Under the pieces are notes generated by a model that was not told where the DNA came from, searched no databases, and saw only the letters and a list, made by a program, of their open reading frames with translations. From Bradyrhizobium sp. Arg816 (GTDB lineage Bacteria > Pseudomonadota > Alphaproteobacteria > Rhizobiales > Xanthobacteraceae): a stretch of 64,000 nucleotides of DNA. The translations under genes were made by a program, and so were the position numbers. Positions 45,217-53,001 of this stretch are shown piece after piece; position 1 is the stretch's first letter, and every line of letters begins with the position of its first letter. Location: positions 1 to 64,000 of the forward strand of contig NZ_JAPRAQ010000032.1 in assembly GCF_029989365.1 (NCBI RefSeq), written 5' to 3'.

Positions 45217-46230
45217 CTACTGCACGTCCATCTGCAGGCCTTCCTTCTGGATGATGCCGGCGAACTTCTTCGTCTCGGCATCCACGAAGTCGGCGAACTG
45301 CTGCGGCGAGCCGTAATCGGCGCGGGCGCCCATGGCGGAGATGTTTTTCTTGATGTCGTCGCGCTCCAGCATCGCCTTGACCTGAAGATTGAGCGCTTCC
45401 AGCACGGTGGGCTGCACACCCTTCGGCAGGAACACCGAGAACCACGACGACACGTCGAAATTGGCCAGCTCCGGCGCGCTCTCGCGCATGGTCGGCAGGT
45501 TCGGCGCGAGGTCGCTGCGGTCGGTCGTGGTGACGCAGAGGCCGGTGAGGGTGCCGTTCTGCACCTGCGGCAGGCTCGGATAGAGATTGTCGAACAGGAT
45601 CTGGATGTCGCCGGCCAGCGCGGCCTGGAGCGCGGGGCCCGCGCCACGGAACGGGATATGCGTCATCTTCAGTCCGGTGAGCTGGAGGAACCAGGCGCCG
45701 GTGAGGTGAGGGCTTTGGCCGACGCCGGACGAGGCGTAGCTGAGCTTGTCCGGGTTGGTCTTCAGATACGCGATCAGCTCGGCGACCGACTTGATGCCGG
45801 TCTTCGGATGCGCCGAGACGATGTTCGGGATCCGGATCATGTTGGAGACCGGCTGGAGCTGGTCCGGCTTGTAGGTGAGATTCTTGAAGATGCTGTAGGC
45901 GATCGCGTTCGGCCCGGGGTTGCCGATCAGGATGGTCTGGCCGTCAGGCTTGGCGCGGACGGCCTCGGCCGTGCCGATCGTACCGCCGCCGCCGGAGCGG
46001 TTCTCCACGACCGCCGACTGGCCCCAGGCGGTTTGCAGATGCGCGGCCAGGAGCCGGCCCATGACGTCGGTCGAGCCGCCGGCCGCAGCCGGCACGATGA
46101 TGCGGACGTTTTCGGTGGATTTCCAGTCCGCCAGACTCGATCGCGGCAGGATCGCTGCGGCCGAGAGGCCGGCAGCACCGGCGAGCACGCGACGGCGGGA
46201 CAACAAAGTCCTTTGAAGTTTCTTGGGCAC
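45217..46230 (-). CDS. Tricarboxylate-type (Bug/TctC) substrate-binding protein
   Basis: The 337-residue periplasmic binding protein begins with a signal containing SRRRVLAGAAGLSAAAIL, a possible twin-arginine signal. The Bug family pattern follows: VRIIVPAAAGGSTDVMGRLL, VVENRSGGGGTIGTAEAV, and IPFRGAGPALQAALAGDI. GTG at 46230 is preceded by GGAGTG, better than the far start at 46290. No TctA/TctB membrane genes are adjacent, so it is an orphan binding protein, as is common for this family. Ligand unknown (probably a carboxylate). Confidence 0.84.
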   Translation of the reverse strand: MPKKLQRTLLSRRRVLAGAAGLSAAAILPRSSLADWKSTENVRIIVPAAAGGSTDVMGRLLAAHLQTAWGQSAVVENRSGGGGTIGTAEAVRAKPDGQTILIGNPGPNAIAYSIFKNLTYKPDQLQPVSNMIRIPNIVSAHPKTGIKSVAELIAYLKTNPDKLSYASSGVGQSPHLTGAWFLQLTGLKMTHIPFRGAGPALQAALAGDIQILFDNLYPSLPQVQNGTLTGLCVTTTDRSDLAPNLPTMRESAPELANFDVSSWFSVFLPKGVQPTVLEALNLQVKAMLERDDIKKNISAMGARADYGSPQQFADFVDAETKKFAGIIQKEGLQMDVQ

Positions 46231-46347
46231 GAATCCACTCCCTGCTTCTTGTTTTGCAGGGAGCGTATGGAACCGGGCGGGCAACGGCAAGTCGCACGCG
46301 ACGGCAAGTGCCGCGCGGAGGGCAGCACGAGGCCGCAGGCTGAAGAC

Positions 46348-46833
46348 TCAGTTAAAGCTGAGCAGCTTGAACAGTGGCGTGAGGTAGTTCATCTCCTGAC
46401 CCGACGTCGCCGTGGTCCGGCTGATGAAGTCGAAGATTTTGCCGTCCTGAAGGCCGTAATTCGCCAGCCGGCGCACGCGCCGGTTCTTGTCGAAATAGAC
46501 CGCGATGACGCGCTGGTCGACCACCCTCTGGTTCATGAAGGCGACCATCCGCTCCGAGCGCTGTGAGATGTAGTAAAACACCTCACCGTCGAGGGTTGCG
46601 ACCGTGGAGGGCGTGCCCATCACGATCAGCACCTGGTCCTGGCTTGCGCCGATCGGAATTTGCTCCAGCGCGCCGGGTGGCAGGATGTAACCCTTCTGGA
46701 ATTGCTCGCCGGTGCAGCCGGCAAGGGCGGCGCCGACCAGGGCGACGGCCGCGAGCATGCGCAAACCGCGCCAGCGTGCATGAAGGCCGCGCGGCTTGTT
46801 GGCGCGCAGGCTGGTCTGGTTCGTTATCGTCAT
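46348..46833 (-). CDS. bamE: Outer-membrane assembly lipoprotein BamE
   Basis: BamE is a lipoprotein of the beta-barrel assembly machine. The lipobox LAGC places the lipidated Cys at residue 40, after a positive N-terminus and hydrophobic helix. The mature part has the SmpA/OmlA pattern: GYILPPGALEQIPIGASQDQ, VLIVMGTPSTVATLDGEVFY, and VAFMNQRVVDQRVIAVYFD. The ATG at 46833 gives 161 residues. It is divergent from the ubiquinol-cytochrome c chaperone gene. Confidence 0.87.
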   Translation of the reverse strand: MTITNQTSLRANKPRGLHARWRGLRMLAAVALVGAALAGCTGEQFQKGYILPPGALEQIPIGASQDQVLIVMGTPSTVATLDGEVFYYISQRSERMVAFMNQRVVDQRVIAVYFDKNRRVRRLANYGLQDGKIFDFISRTTATSGQEMNYLTPLFKLLSFN

Positions 46834-46931
46834 AGTGGAACTGATTCCGTCCCCTTGCGTCGCGCGAGGCGCTGAAGTACCGGGCGGAGACTGCAATTGC
46901 AACACGCACACGCCCGCTTGCGGAACCCACA

Positions 46932-47495
46932 ATGGTTTGGCCGTTCAATCACTTCAGGAAACCCCGGCAAGCCCCGCGCGGCACCATTGAAGCCATCTAT
47001 GGCATGATCGTGACGCAGGCGCGAGAACCCATATTTTACCGCGACTTGGGCGTGCCCGATACGGTTAACGGGCGTTTCGACCTGCTGCTGCTGCATCTCT
47101 GGCTGCTGCTGCGACGCCTGCGCACGGTCCAGAGCGCCAGCCAAGGCGCCACGGAGCTGTCACAGGCGCTGTTCGACCGCTTCTGCGAGGACATGGACGA
47201 CAATCTTCGCGAGATGGGGATAGGCGACCAGACCGTGCCGAAGCGGATGCGGGCCTTCGGCGAGGCGTTTTACGGCCGCGTCCAGGCCTATGACCAGGCC
47301 ATCGATGGTGGCGGCGAGGCGCTGGCGGCCGCCATCTGCAAGAATATCCTGAATGGGACCGGTATGGACCAGGCACGGCAGCTCGCGGCCTACGCCCGGG
47401 CCACCGAGGCCGATCTCGGCCGGACAGACGAGGCCACGTTGCTGTGCGCCTCCTTCAAGTATCCCCCAGCGCTCACTGAGGACATCACGCGATGA
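46932..47495 (+). CDS. Ubiquinol-cytochrome c chaperone family protein
   Basis: The 187-residue soluble helical protein resembles Cbp3/UQCC1-type chaperones, which assist assembly of cytochrome b in the bc1 complex. Visible features are AIYGMIVTQAREPIFYRDLG, VNGRFDLLLLHLWLLLRRL, and LSQALFDRFCEDMDDNLREM, the last being the family signature. It overlaps the DUF177 gene by four bases (ATGA), an arrangement conserved in rhizobia. Confidence 0.85.
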   Translation: MVWPFNHFRKPRQAPRGTIEAIYGMIVTQAREPIFYRDLGVPDTVNGRFDLLLLHLWLLLRRLRTVQSASQGATELSQALFDRFCEDMDDNLREMGIGDQTVPKRMRAFGEAFYGRVQAYDQAIDGGGEALAAAICKNILNGTGMDQARQLAAYARATEADLGRTDEATLLCASFKYPPALTEDITR

Positions 47496-48061
47496 GCCGA
47501 CCGAACGCCGAATCCAGACCCGATCCCTGGCGGTCTCCCGTCATCGTCGCGCAGATCCCCGACACCGGCCTGCACCGCAAGCTCGAGGCATCGGTCGCCG
47601 AGCGGCAGGCCATCGCCGAGGTCGGCGGCTTGCGGGAGGTGCTCTCCGCCCAGGCTGCTTTCGACGTCGTGCCCAAGAGCGGCGGCCGGATCCAGGTAAC
47701 GGGGCACGTCCGCGCCCGGATCGGCCAGATCTGCGTCGTCACCCTCGATCCGATCGAGAGCGAGATCGAGGAGGACGTCGATCTGGTGTTCGCCCCCGAA
47801 GCCGAGGTTCGGAAGATGGCCGACCTGATCGAGGAGGGGCAGGACGACGCGGAGCCGCCGGAAGTGATCGATCCGCCGGAGGCGATCGTCAATGGAATCA
47901 TCGACCTTGGCCGGATCGCGACCGACGCGCTGTTCCTGGCGGTCGATCCCTATCCGCGCAAGCCGGGTGTCGTGTTCGAGGCCGAGGTCACCGCGCTTGA
48001 CCCCGAGGACCATCCGTTCGCGGCGCTGAAGGCGCTCCAGGACAAGAAGAAAGGCAAATAG
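47492..48061 (+). CDS. DUF177 (YceD-type) protein
   Basis: The 189-residue protein belongs to the YceD/DUF177 family, linked to ribosomal RNA or 50S accumulation. The conserved centre is QICVVTLDPIESEIEEDVDL and the C-terminus ends ALKALQDKKKGK. In many bacteria rpmF (L32) comes next; here it is absent and plsX follows after 297 bases. The gene overlaps the upstream chaperone gene. Confidence 0.83.
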   Translation: MSRPNAESRPDPWRSPVIVAQIPDTGLHRKLEASVAERQAIAEVGGLREVLSAQAAFDVVPKSGGRIQVTGHVRARIGQICVVTLDPIESEIEEDVDLVFAPEAEVRKMADLIEEGQDDAEPPEVIDPPEAIVNGIIDLGRIATDALFLAVDPYPRKPGVVFEAEVTALDPEDHPFAALKALQDKKKGK

Positions 48062-48358
48062 CTGGGCATTCCCGGGGAGGATGGCTTCGCGAGGTGCGTA
48101 AGCCGCCTGTCCGAATGGTTTGACAGGTGCCCATATCTGTTTGATTTTAATATGCTTATTGTGAATTTTCGCCGCCGCCCGCGGATCGCCCCGAATGCAA
48201 AAGGCTGGGGGCAAGAGGTTGTTTCGGGATAACAAAACGCTATTGTCGCGCCCCGGTCCGGGCGCGGCGTGGCGCTAGGCCGGTCGCCAGGTCCATGGCG
48301 AATTCATTTGCGGCCCCGCTCGTTCAAGACCGCACCAGACCAGGTTTCCAGGACTTTT

Positions 48359-49420
48359 ATGCCAAGCAAGGTTCGCATCGCGCTTGACGCCATGGGGGGC
48401 GACGTCGGCGCCGCCGTGGTCATTCCAGGCGCCGCCATCTCGCTTCACAGGCATCGCGAGATCGAATTCCTGCTGGTCGGGGACCGCGCCAAGATCGAGC
48501 CCGAGCTCGAGAAGCATCCCGCCCTCAAGGCCGCTTCGAAGATCATCCATACCGACGTCGCCGTCAGCATGCATGACAAGCCGAGCCAGGCGCTGCGGCG
48601 CGGCCGCAAGACCTCCTCGATGTGGCTCGCCATCGACGCGGTGAAGAAGGGCGAGGCGGATGTCGTGATCTCCGCCGGGAATACCGGCGCGCTGATGGCG
48701 ATGTCGCGCTTCCACCTGCGCACGCTGCCGGGCATCGACCGCCCGGCGATTGCCGGGGTATGGCCGACCAAGCGCGGCGAATCGGTCGTGCTCGACCTCG
48801 GTGCCACCATCGGCGGCGACGCACACCATCTGGTCTCGCTTGCCGTCATGGGCGCCGCGATGGCGAGCGTGCTGTTCAACAAGCCCCGGCCCACGGTCGG
48901 CCTGCTCAATATCGGGACCGAGGAGATCAAGGGGCACGAGGAGATCCGCGAGGCCGGGGACAGGCTGCGTGCGGTGAACCTGCCGGAACTCGATTATCTC
49001 GGCTTTGTCGAGGGCGACGGCATCGGCAAGGGGCTGGCCGACGTCATCGTCACCGAAGGCTTCAGCGGCAATATCGCCCTCAAGGCCGCCGAGGGAACCG
49101 CACGGCAGATGGCGGAATTACTTCGCAATGAAATGCAGCGGAGCTGGCTGTCCAAGCTCGGCTATCTTCTGGCGCGCAGCGCCTTCCAGGCCCTGCGCGA
49201 CAAGATGGATCCCAACAAGTCCAATGGCGGCGTGTTCCTTGGATTGAAGGGGATCGTGGTCAAGAGCCATGGCGGAATCAGCGCCGAAGGCTTTGCCTAT
49301 GCGATCGATGTTGGCTATGAGATGGCTCACTACGATCTCCTGAACAAGATCAATCAGATGCTCAACCGCGAGGGTGGTGCACTTAGTTCCGTGCAGACCG
49401 CGCCGGAGGATGTTTCGTGA
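48359..49420 (+). CDS. plsX: Phosphate acyltransferase PlsX
   Basis: PlsX makes acyl-phosphate from acyl-ACP for phospholipid synthesis. The N-terminus VRIALDAMGGDVGAAVVIPG is typical, as are VISAGNTGALMAMSRFHL and VTEGFSGNIALKAAEGTARQ. ATG 48359 gives 353 residues; the frame opens at 48269 but without similarity. A promoter is likely in the AT-rich part near 48140-48170. The stop overlaps the fabH GTG. Confidence 0.94.
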   Translation: MPSKVRIALDAMGGDVGAAVVIPGAAISLHRHREIEFLLVGDRAKIEPELEKHPALKAASKIIHTDVAVSMHDKPSQALRRGRKTSSMWLAIDAVKKGEADVVISAGNTGALMAMSRFHLRTLPGIDRPAIAGVWPTKRGESVVLDLGATIGGDAHHLVSLAVMGAAMASVLFNKPRPTVGLLNIGTEEIKGHEEIREAGDRLRAVNLPELDYLGFVEGDGIGKGLADVIVTEGFSGNIALKAAEGTARQMAELLRNEMQRSWLSKLGYLLARSAFQALRDKMDPNKSNGGVFLGLKGIVVKSHGGISAEGFAYAIDVGYEMAHYDLLNKINQMLNREGGALSSVQTAPEDVS

Positions 49421-50397
49421 CTCAAATTCGTTCGGTCGTGCTGGGCTGCGGCTCTTATCTGCCGGAGCAGGTGGTGACCAACGCCCAGCTGGCGGCCCGC
49501 ATCGACACGTCCGACGAGTGGATCGTGCAGCGCACCGGCATTCGCGAGCGGCATATCGCGGCCGAGGGCGAGTTCACCTCGCATCTGGCGATCAAGGCGG
49601 CGCAGGCTGCGCTCAGCGACGCCGGCGTGGACGCGCAGTCGATCGAGCTGATCGTGCTGGCGACCTCGACGCCTGACAACACCTTCCCCGCAACCGCGGT
49701 CGCGGTGCAGCACGCGCTCGGCATCAACCATGGCGCGGCGTTCGATCTCCAGGCGGTGTGCTCGGGCTTCGTGTTCGCGCTCGCCACCGCCGACAATTTC
49801 CTGCGCACCGGCGCCTTCAAGCGCGCGCTGGTGATCGGCGCCGAGACCTTCTCGCGCATCCTCGACTGGAACGATCGCGGTACCTGCGTGCTGTTCGGCG
49901 ACGGTGCCGGCGCGGTGGTGCTGGAGGCACAGGAGCAGCCGGGCAATGCCGCGACCGACCGCGGCGTCGTGACCACTCACCTGCGCTCCGACGGCCGCCA
50001 CAAGGCAAAGCTGTTCGTCGACGGCGGTCCGTCCTCGACCCAGACCGTCGGCCATCTGCGCATGGAGGGCCGCGAGGTCTTCAAGCACGCGGTCGGCATG
50101 ATCACCGACGTGATCGTCGACGCCTTCGAGACCACCGGGCTCAATGCCGACAGCATCGACTGGTTCGTGCCGCATCAGGCCAACAAGCGAATCATCGACG
50201 CCTCCGCCCACAAGCTGCACATCGCGCCGGAGAAGGTGGTGCTGACGGTGGACCGCCACGGCAACACCTCGGCGGCCTCGATCCCGCTGGCGCTGTCGGT
50301 GGCGCGCAAGGACGGCCGCATCAAGCGCGGCGACATGGTTTTGCTGGAGGCGATGGGCGGCGGGTTCACCTGGGGCTCCGCGCTGGTGCGCTGGTAG
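49417..50397 (+). CDS. fabH: 3-oxoacyl-ACP synthase III (FabH)
   Basis: FabH starts fatty-acid synthesis by condensing acetyl-CoA with malonyl-ACP. The catalytic triad is Cys115 (LQAVCSGFVFAL), His253 (WFVPHQANKRII) and Asn283 (DRHGNTSAASIP). GTG at 49417 overlaps the plsX stop. Length (326 residues) and GDGAGAVVLEAQ segment are standard. plsX-fabH-ihfA is a conserved alphaproteobacterial order. Confidence 0.95.
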   Translation: MTQIRSVVLGCGSYLPEQVVTNAQLAARIDTSDEWIVQRTGIRERHIAAEGEFTSHLAIKAAQAALSDAGVDAQSIELIVLATSTPDNTFPATAVAVQHALGINHGAAFDLQAVCSGFVFALATADNFLRTGAFKRALVIGAETFSRILDWNDRGTCVLFGDGAGAVVLEAQEQPGNAATDRGVVTTHLRSDGRHKAKLFVDGGPSSTQTVGHLRMEGREVFKHAVGMITDVIVDAFETTGLNADSIDWFVPHQANKRIIDASAHKLHIAPEKVVLTVDRHGNTSAASIPLALSVARKDGRIKRGDMVLLEAMGGGFTWGSALVRW

Positions 50398-50529
50398 AGC
50401 CAATCGATAGAATTTTGCCGGAATTAGCCGCGATTATCGATGCGCCTGCATTGATGAGCGCTGTTGACCGGCGTATCGTAACCTCATAATTTCAGACAAC
50501 AATTGTTCGCCGTGATGTGGGGCAGGGCG

Positions 50530-50871
50530 ATGACCGACCAAAGCAAAACCGTAACGCGTGTTGATCTCTGCGAGGCCGTCTACCAGAAGGTGGGCCTGTC
50601 GCGCACGGAATCGTCTGCGTTCGTGGAACTCGTCCTGAAGGAGATCACCGACTGCCTCGAGAAGGGCGAGACGGTGAAATTGTCCTCTTTCGGCTCCTTC
50701 ATGGTCCGCAAGAAGGGTCAGCGTATCGGCCGTAACCCGAAGACCGGCACCGAGGTGCCGATCTCGCCGCGCCGCGTCATGGTGTTCAAGCCGTCGGCGA
50801 TCCTGAAGCAGCGGATCAACACCCAGCATCGCGGCAATGGCGACGCCAGCAAGGCTCAACCCGAGGCGTAA
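50530..50871 (+). CDS. ihfA: Integration host factor, alpha subunit
   Basis: IHF alpha bends DNA as a heterodimer with IHF beta. The 113-residue protein has ETVKLSSFGSFMVRKKGQR and the DNA-intercalating arm GRNPKTGTEVPISPRRVMVF, with a short extra tail typical of rhizobia. ATG 50530 follows a purine-rich GGGGCAGGG; an earlier in-frame start at 50503 is less likely. The next gene, merR-like, starts 24 bases later. Confidence 0.94.
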   Translation: MTDQSKTVTRVDLCEAVYQKVGLSRTESSAFVELVLKEITDCLEKGETVKLSSFGSFMVRKKGQRIGRNPKTGTEVPISPRRVMVFKPSAILKQRINTQHRGNGDASKAQPEA

Positions 50872-50895
50872 CCGCCTGCTCGAAGGATTTGGCAT

Positions 50896-51480
50896 TTGGA
50901 CAAGGCGCCGGATGCGTTCCGAACCATCAGCGAAGTAGCGCAGGAACTCGACATTCCGCAGCACGTGCTGCGGTTCTGGGAGACCCGATTCTCCCAGATC
51001 AAGCCGATGAAGCGCAGCGGCGGCCGCCGCTACTACCGCCCCGACGACGTCGACCTGCTCAAGGGCATCCGCCGCCTGCTCTACGGGGAGGGCTACACCA
51101 TCCGCGGGGTGCAGCGCATCCTCAAGGAGCACGGCGTCAAGTCGGTGCAGGGCCTCGCCGACGGCGCGGCCGCGGTCTCGTTCGGGGCCATCGAGGATGC
51201 CATCGGCGCGAGCCTGATGGAGCCCGACGACGACGACGAGGCGCCCATCAAGGGCGTCACGGATGCTGATGAAGACGACTACCAGGGCGATGAGGAGGAA
51301 GGCATCGACTTCCGTTTCACGGAGGTCGACGACGAGGACATCCTCACCACCTTCCGCAAGGGCGGCACCCCCGCCGCACCTGCCGGGCCCAGCGCGCTGG
51401 ACCGGGAGCGGCTCGGACGGGTGCTCGCCGACCTCGTCGCGTGCCGGGAGATGCTGGATCAGGCGCTGAAGGACGGCTAG
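50896..51480 (+). CDS. MerR-family transcriptional regulator
   Basis: The N-terminal 75 residues are a MerR winged helix: FRTISEVAQELDIPQHVLRF, WETRFSQIKPMKRSGGRRYY, and RPDDVDLLKGIRRLLYGEGY. The C-terminal half is very acidic (for example EPDDDDEA and DEEEGIDFRF) and has no cysteines, so it probably does not sense metal. The start is TTG at 50896. This ihfA-merR-tRNA-Pro order is common in Bradyrhizobium-like genomes. The target is unknown. Confidence 0.85.
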   Translation: MDKAPDAFRTISEVAQELDIPQHVLRFWETRFSQIKPMKRSGGRRYYRPDDVDLLKGIRRLLYGEGYTIRGVQRILKEHGVKSVQGLADGAAAVSFGAIEDAIGASLMEPDDDDEAPIKGVTDADEDDYQGDEEEGIDFRFTEVDDEDILTTFRKGGTPAAPAGPSALDRERLGRVLADLVACREMLDQALKDG

Positions 51481-51590
51481 GGCGCTTTTCGCGAGCTTTG
51501 CCGGCAGTTCCGGGAGCTATGGGCGCGAGCGCCAAAATGCTGCGACCTCGCCTTGCGCAAAGCGGCGATCCTAGCTAATGGAACGACGTT

Positions 51591-51668
51591 CGGAGCGTGG
51601 CGCAGCCCGGTTAGCGCACTAGTCTGGGAGACTAGGGGTCGGAGGTTCAAATCCTCTCGCTCCGACCA
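51591..51668 (+). tRNA. tRNA-Pro (anticodon GGG)
   Basis: The sequence folds into a cloverleaf: acceptor stem CGGAGCG (51591-51597) with CGCTCCG (51658-51664), discriminator A, encoded CCA (51666-51668), anticodon arm CTAGT-CTGGGAG-ACTAG with GGG at 51626-51628, and T-arm with GGTTCAAATCC. The acceptor starting with C is usual for bacterial proline tRNAs. The 3' end is a classic site for integrase-mediated insertions, and the DNA after it has an accessory character. Confidence 0.95.
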
Positions 51669-51751
51669 ATACTTAGCCGGATTTCAGGGCGTCCGGATTT
51701 CTCCAAGGGTAACGGATAGGGTAACAGCTTTGGTATGGGCACCCTAAAATC

Positions 51752-51979
51752 ATGAAGTGGGTGGTGTTGGCATTCTCCGCGCTGGCGCTCGGAATTTGGG
51801 CGGCCGCCACGATAGCCGACTCATACCCTCGAACTGAAACAGTCACTCAAATCCCGAACGACCCGGTCGAGGATCCTGCGTGCCTCATGCCCTGTGCGCC
51901 TACCGACCCACTAATTAAGCTGTCCGACGAAGACAGAATCGGCCGCCGGCCAAAAAAACCGGTAGGTATGAATCAATAG
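51752..51979 (+). CDS. Small exported hypothetical protein
   Basis: The 75-residue product has an N-terminal hydrophobic segment (VVLAFSALALGIWAAATIA, residues 4-22) that is a signal peptide or membrane anchor, then a short polar tail with two cysteines (ACLMPCAP). No family recognised. It lies 83 bases after tRNA-Pro, and 116 bases before the toxin-like gene. It does not resemble an antitoxin. Confidence 0.45.
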   Translation: MKWVVLAFSALALGIWAAATIADSYPRTETVTQIPNDPVEDPACLMPCAPTDPLIKLSDEDRIGRRPKKPVGMNQ

Positions 51980-52095
51980 CAACTGCGCGCTTATCAACTG
52001 GTCCGCGGCATGCGGGGATAACCGTCGGCAACTTGTGGGCGGATGAGCCGGAAGTTCTAGTGTAGGTCTTCCGATTCGCGAGCATTTGCCCCCAC

Positions 52096-52524
52096 ATGCC
52101 TTTGAAATTTCATCCCGAGCCCGGAACGCTCTTGATCTGCGACTATTCCACGGGCTTTCGAATTCCCGAAATGGTCAAGAAGCGACCTGTGGTGACGATT
52201 TCGCCGCGGCTGAAGCGCCGGGACGGCCTTATTACCATCGTACCGCTCAGCACGAGCGCGCCATCACCAGTGTGTGATCATCACTGCAAGATCACTGTGA
52301 AACCTGCGCTTCCGTCGCCCTTTGATTCTGAGGAAGCGTGGGTGAAGGCTGACATGTTGGCCACGGTGGGCTTTGAGCGGTTGGATCTGATCCGGACCGG
52401 CCGGGATCCGTTCGGGAAACGTAAGTATCTGACCCGACAACTGGAACCCGAAGTAATGCAAACCGTTTACCAATGCGTGTTACACGCCATCGGGTTGGGC
52501 CACTTGACTTGGCCTGAGAAGTGA
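52096..52524 (+). CDS. PemK/MazF-family toxin-like protein
   Basis: The 142-residue protein has the MazF/PemK beginning GTLLICDYSTGF, then PEMVKKRPVVTISP and LITIVPLSTSAPSP, which match the strands of the family's RNA-binding barrel; VKADMLATVGFERLD corresponds to the conserved later strand. Family members are sequence-specific endoribonucleases of type II toxin-antitoxin systems. The usual antitoxin gene is not found directly upstream; the previous gene encodes an exported peptide. It could be an orphan, or the antitoxin may be lost. It sits just after tRNA-Pro. Confidence 0.78.
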   Translation: MPLKFHPEPGTLLICDYSTGFRIPEMVKKRPVVTISPRLKRRDGLITIVPLSTSAPSPVCDHHCKITVKPALPSPFDSEEAWVKADMLATVGFERLDLIRTGRDPFGKRKYLTRQLEPEVMQTVYQCVLHAIGLGHLTWPEK

Positions 52525-52640
52525 CCAATTCATAGGGCGTTCCTGCGCTGCCCTTCGGGGCATCAGGCTTTCAAGACCTCGCGAGAGGCAGCCGCGTAAA
52601 CCGAGCGATGCCAAGCTCACCTACGCGGTTCTGAAATAAA

Positions 52641-52670
52641 AAGCCCCGCTCGGGAAACCGGGTGGGGCTT
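52641..52670 (-). terminator. Intrinsic terminator reading on the minus strand
   Basis: AAGCCCCGCTCGG (52641-52653) pairs with CCGGGTGGGGCTT (52658-52670) through a GAAA loop, with two G-U pairs. On the minus strand it is followed by TTTTTATTT, so it ends transcription of the terminase stub at 52688-52909; on the plus strand no T-run follows. Confidence 0.75.
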
Positions 52671-52687
52671 GGCACTTCTGACCAGTT

Positions 52688-52909
52688 CTAAATCTGCAAC
52701 TCACTGACGATCGTCTCCGGTCCCTGCGTCGCCATCCATAGCGTTATGGCGACCGACAGCACCAGGTCGTCGTGAACGCCGACGCGTGCCGCATATGTCG
52801 TGCGGCCGGCCTCCGAAATCTTTCGCTTGAAATCCTTCAGTTCGTCCTTGAGCGCCGCGGCATCGTTCGCGGCGGCCGCGATGCGCAGTTCTACCCCACC
52901 AAGCGGACC
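52688..52909 (-). pseudogene. Phage terminase large subunit, C-terminal remnant
   Basis: On the minus strand an open frame of 73 codons ends with TAG at 52690. It reads VELRIAAAANDAAALKDEL, then DFKRKISEAGRTTYAARVG and HDDLVLSVAITLWMATQ. The segment around HDDLVL is the hallmark of the terminase nuclease (RNase H-like) domain. The preceding pattern of helix, Phe-x-x-Lys-Ile and aromatic matches the usual C-terminus. An in-frame TGA at 52912-52910 and the absence of the ATPase domain show that about 85% of the gene is missing. It is the clearest sign of a decayed prophage in the window. Confidence 0.7.
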
Positions 52910-53001
52910 TCAATGAAAGGTTTCGCTGATGGGCCACAAGCAGTCATTCGCGGGAGTCGGTCCTTTTGACCTATCCAGAAAAGAGAATGCCCGCTCTCCG
53001 A

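Noticed and set aside
51752..51979. Small gene upstream of the PemK-like toxin considered as its antitoxin
   Set aside because: It has a hydrophobic signal-like N-terminus and no DNA-binding pattern, and is 116 bases away, not overlapping as antitoxins usually are.
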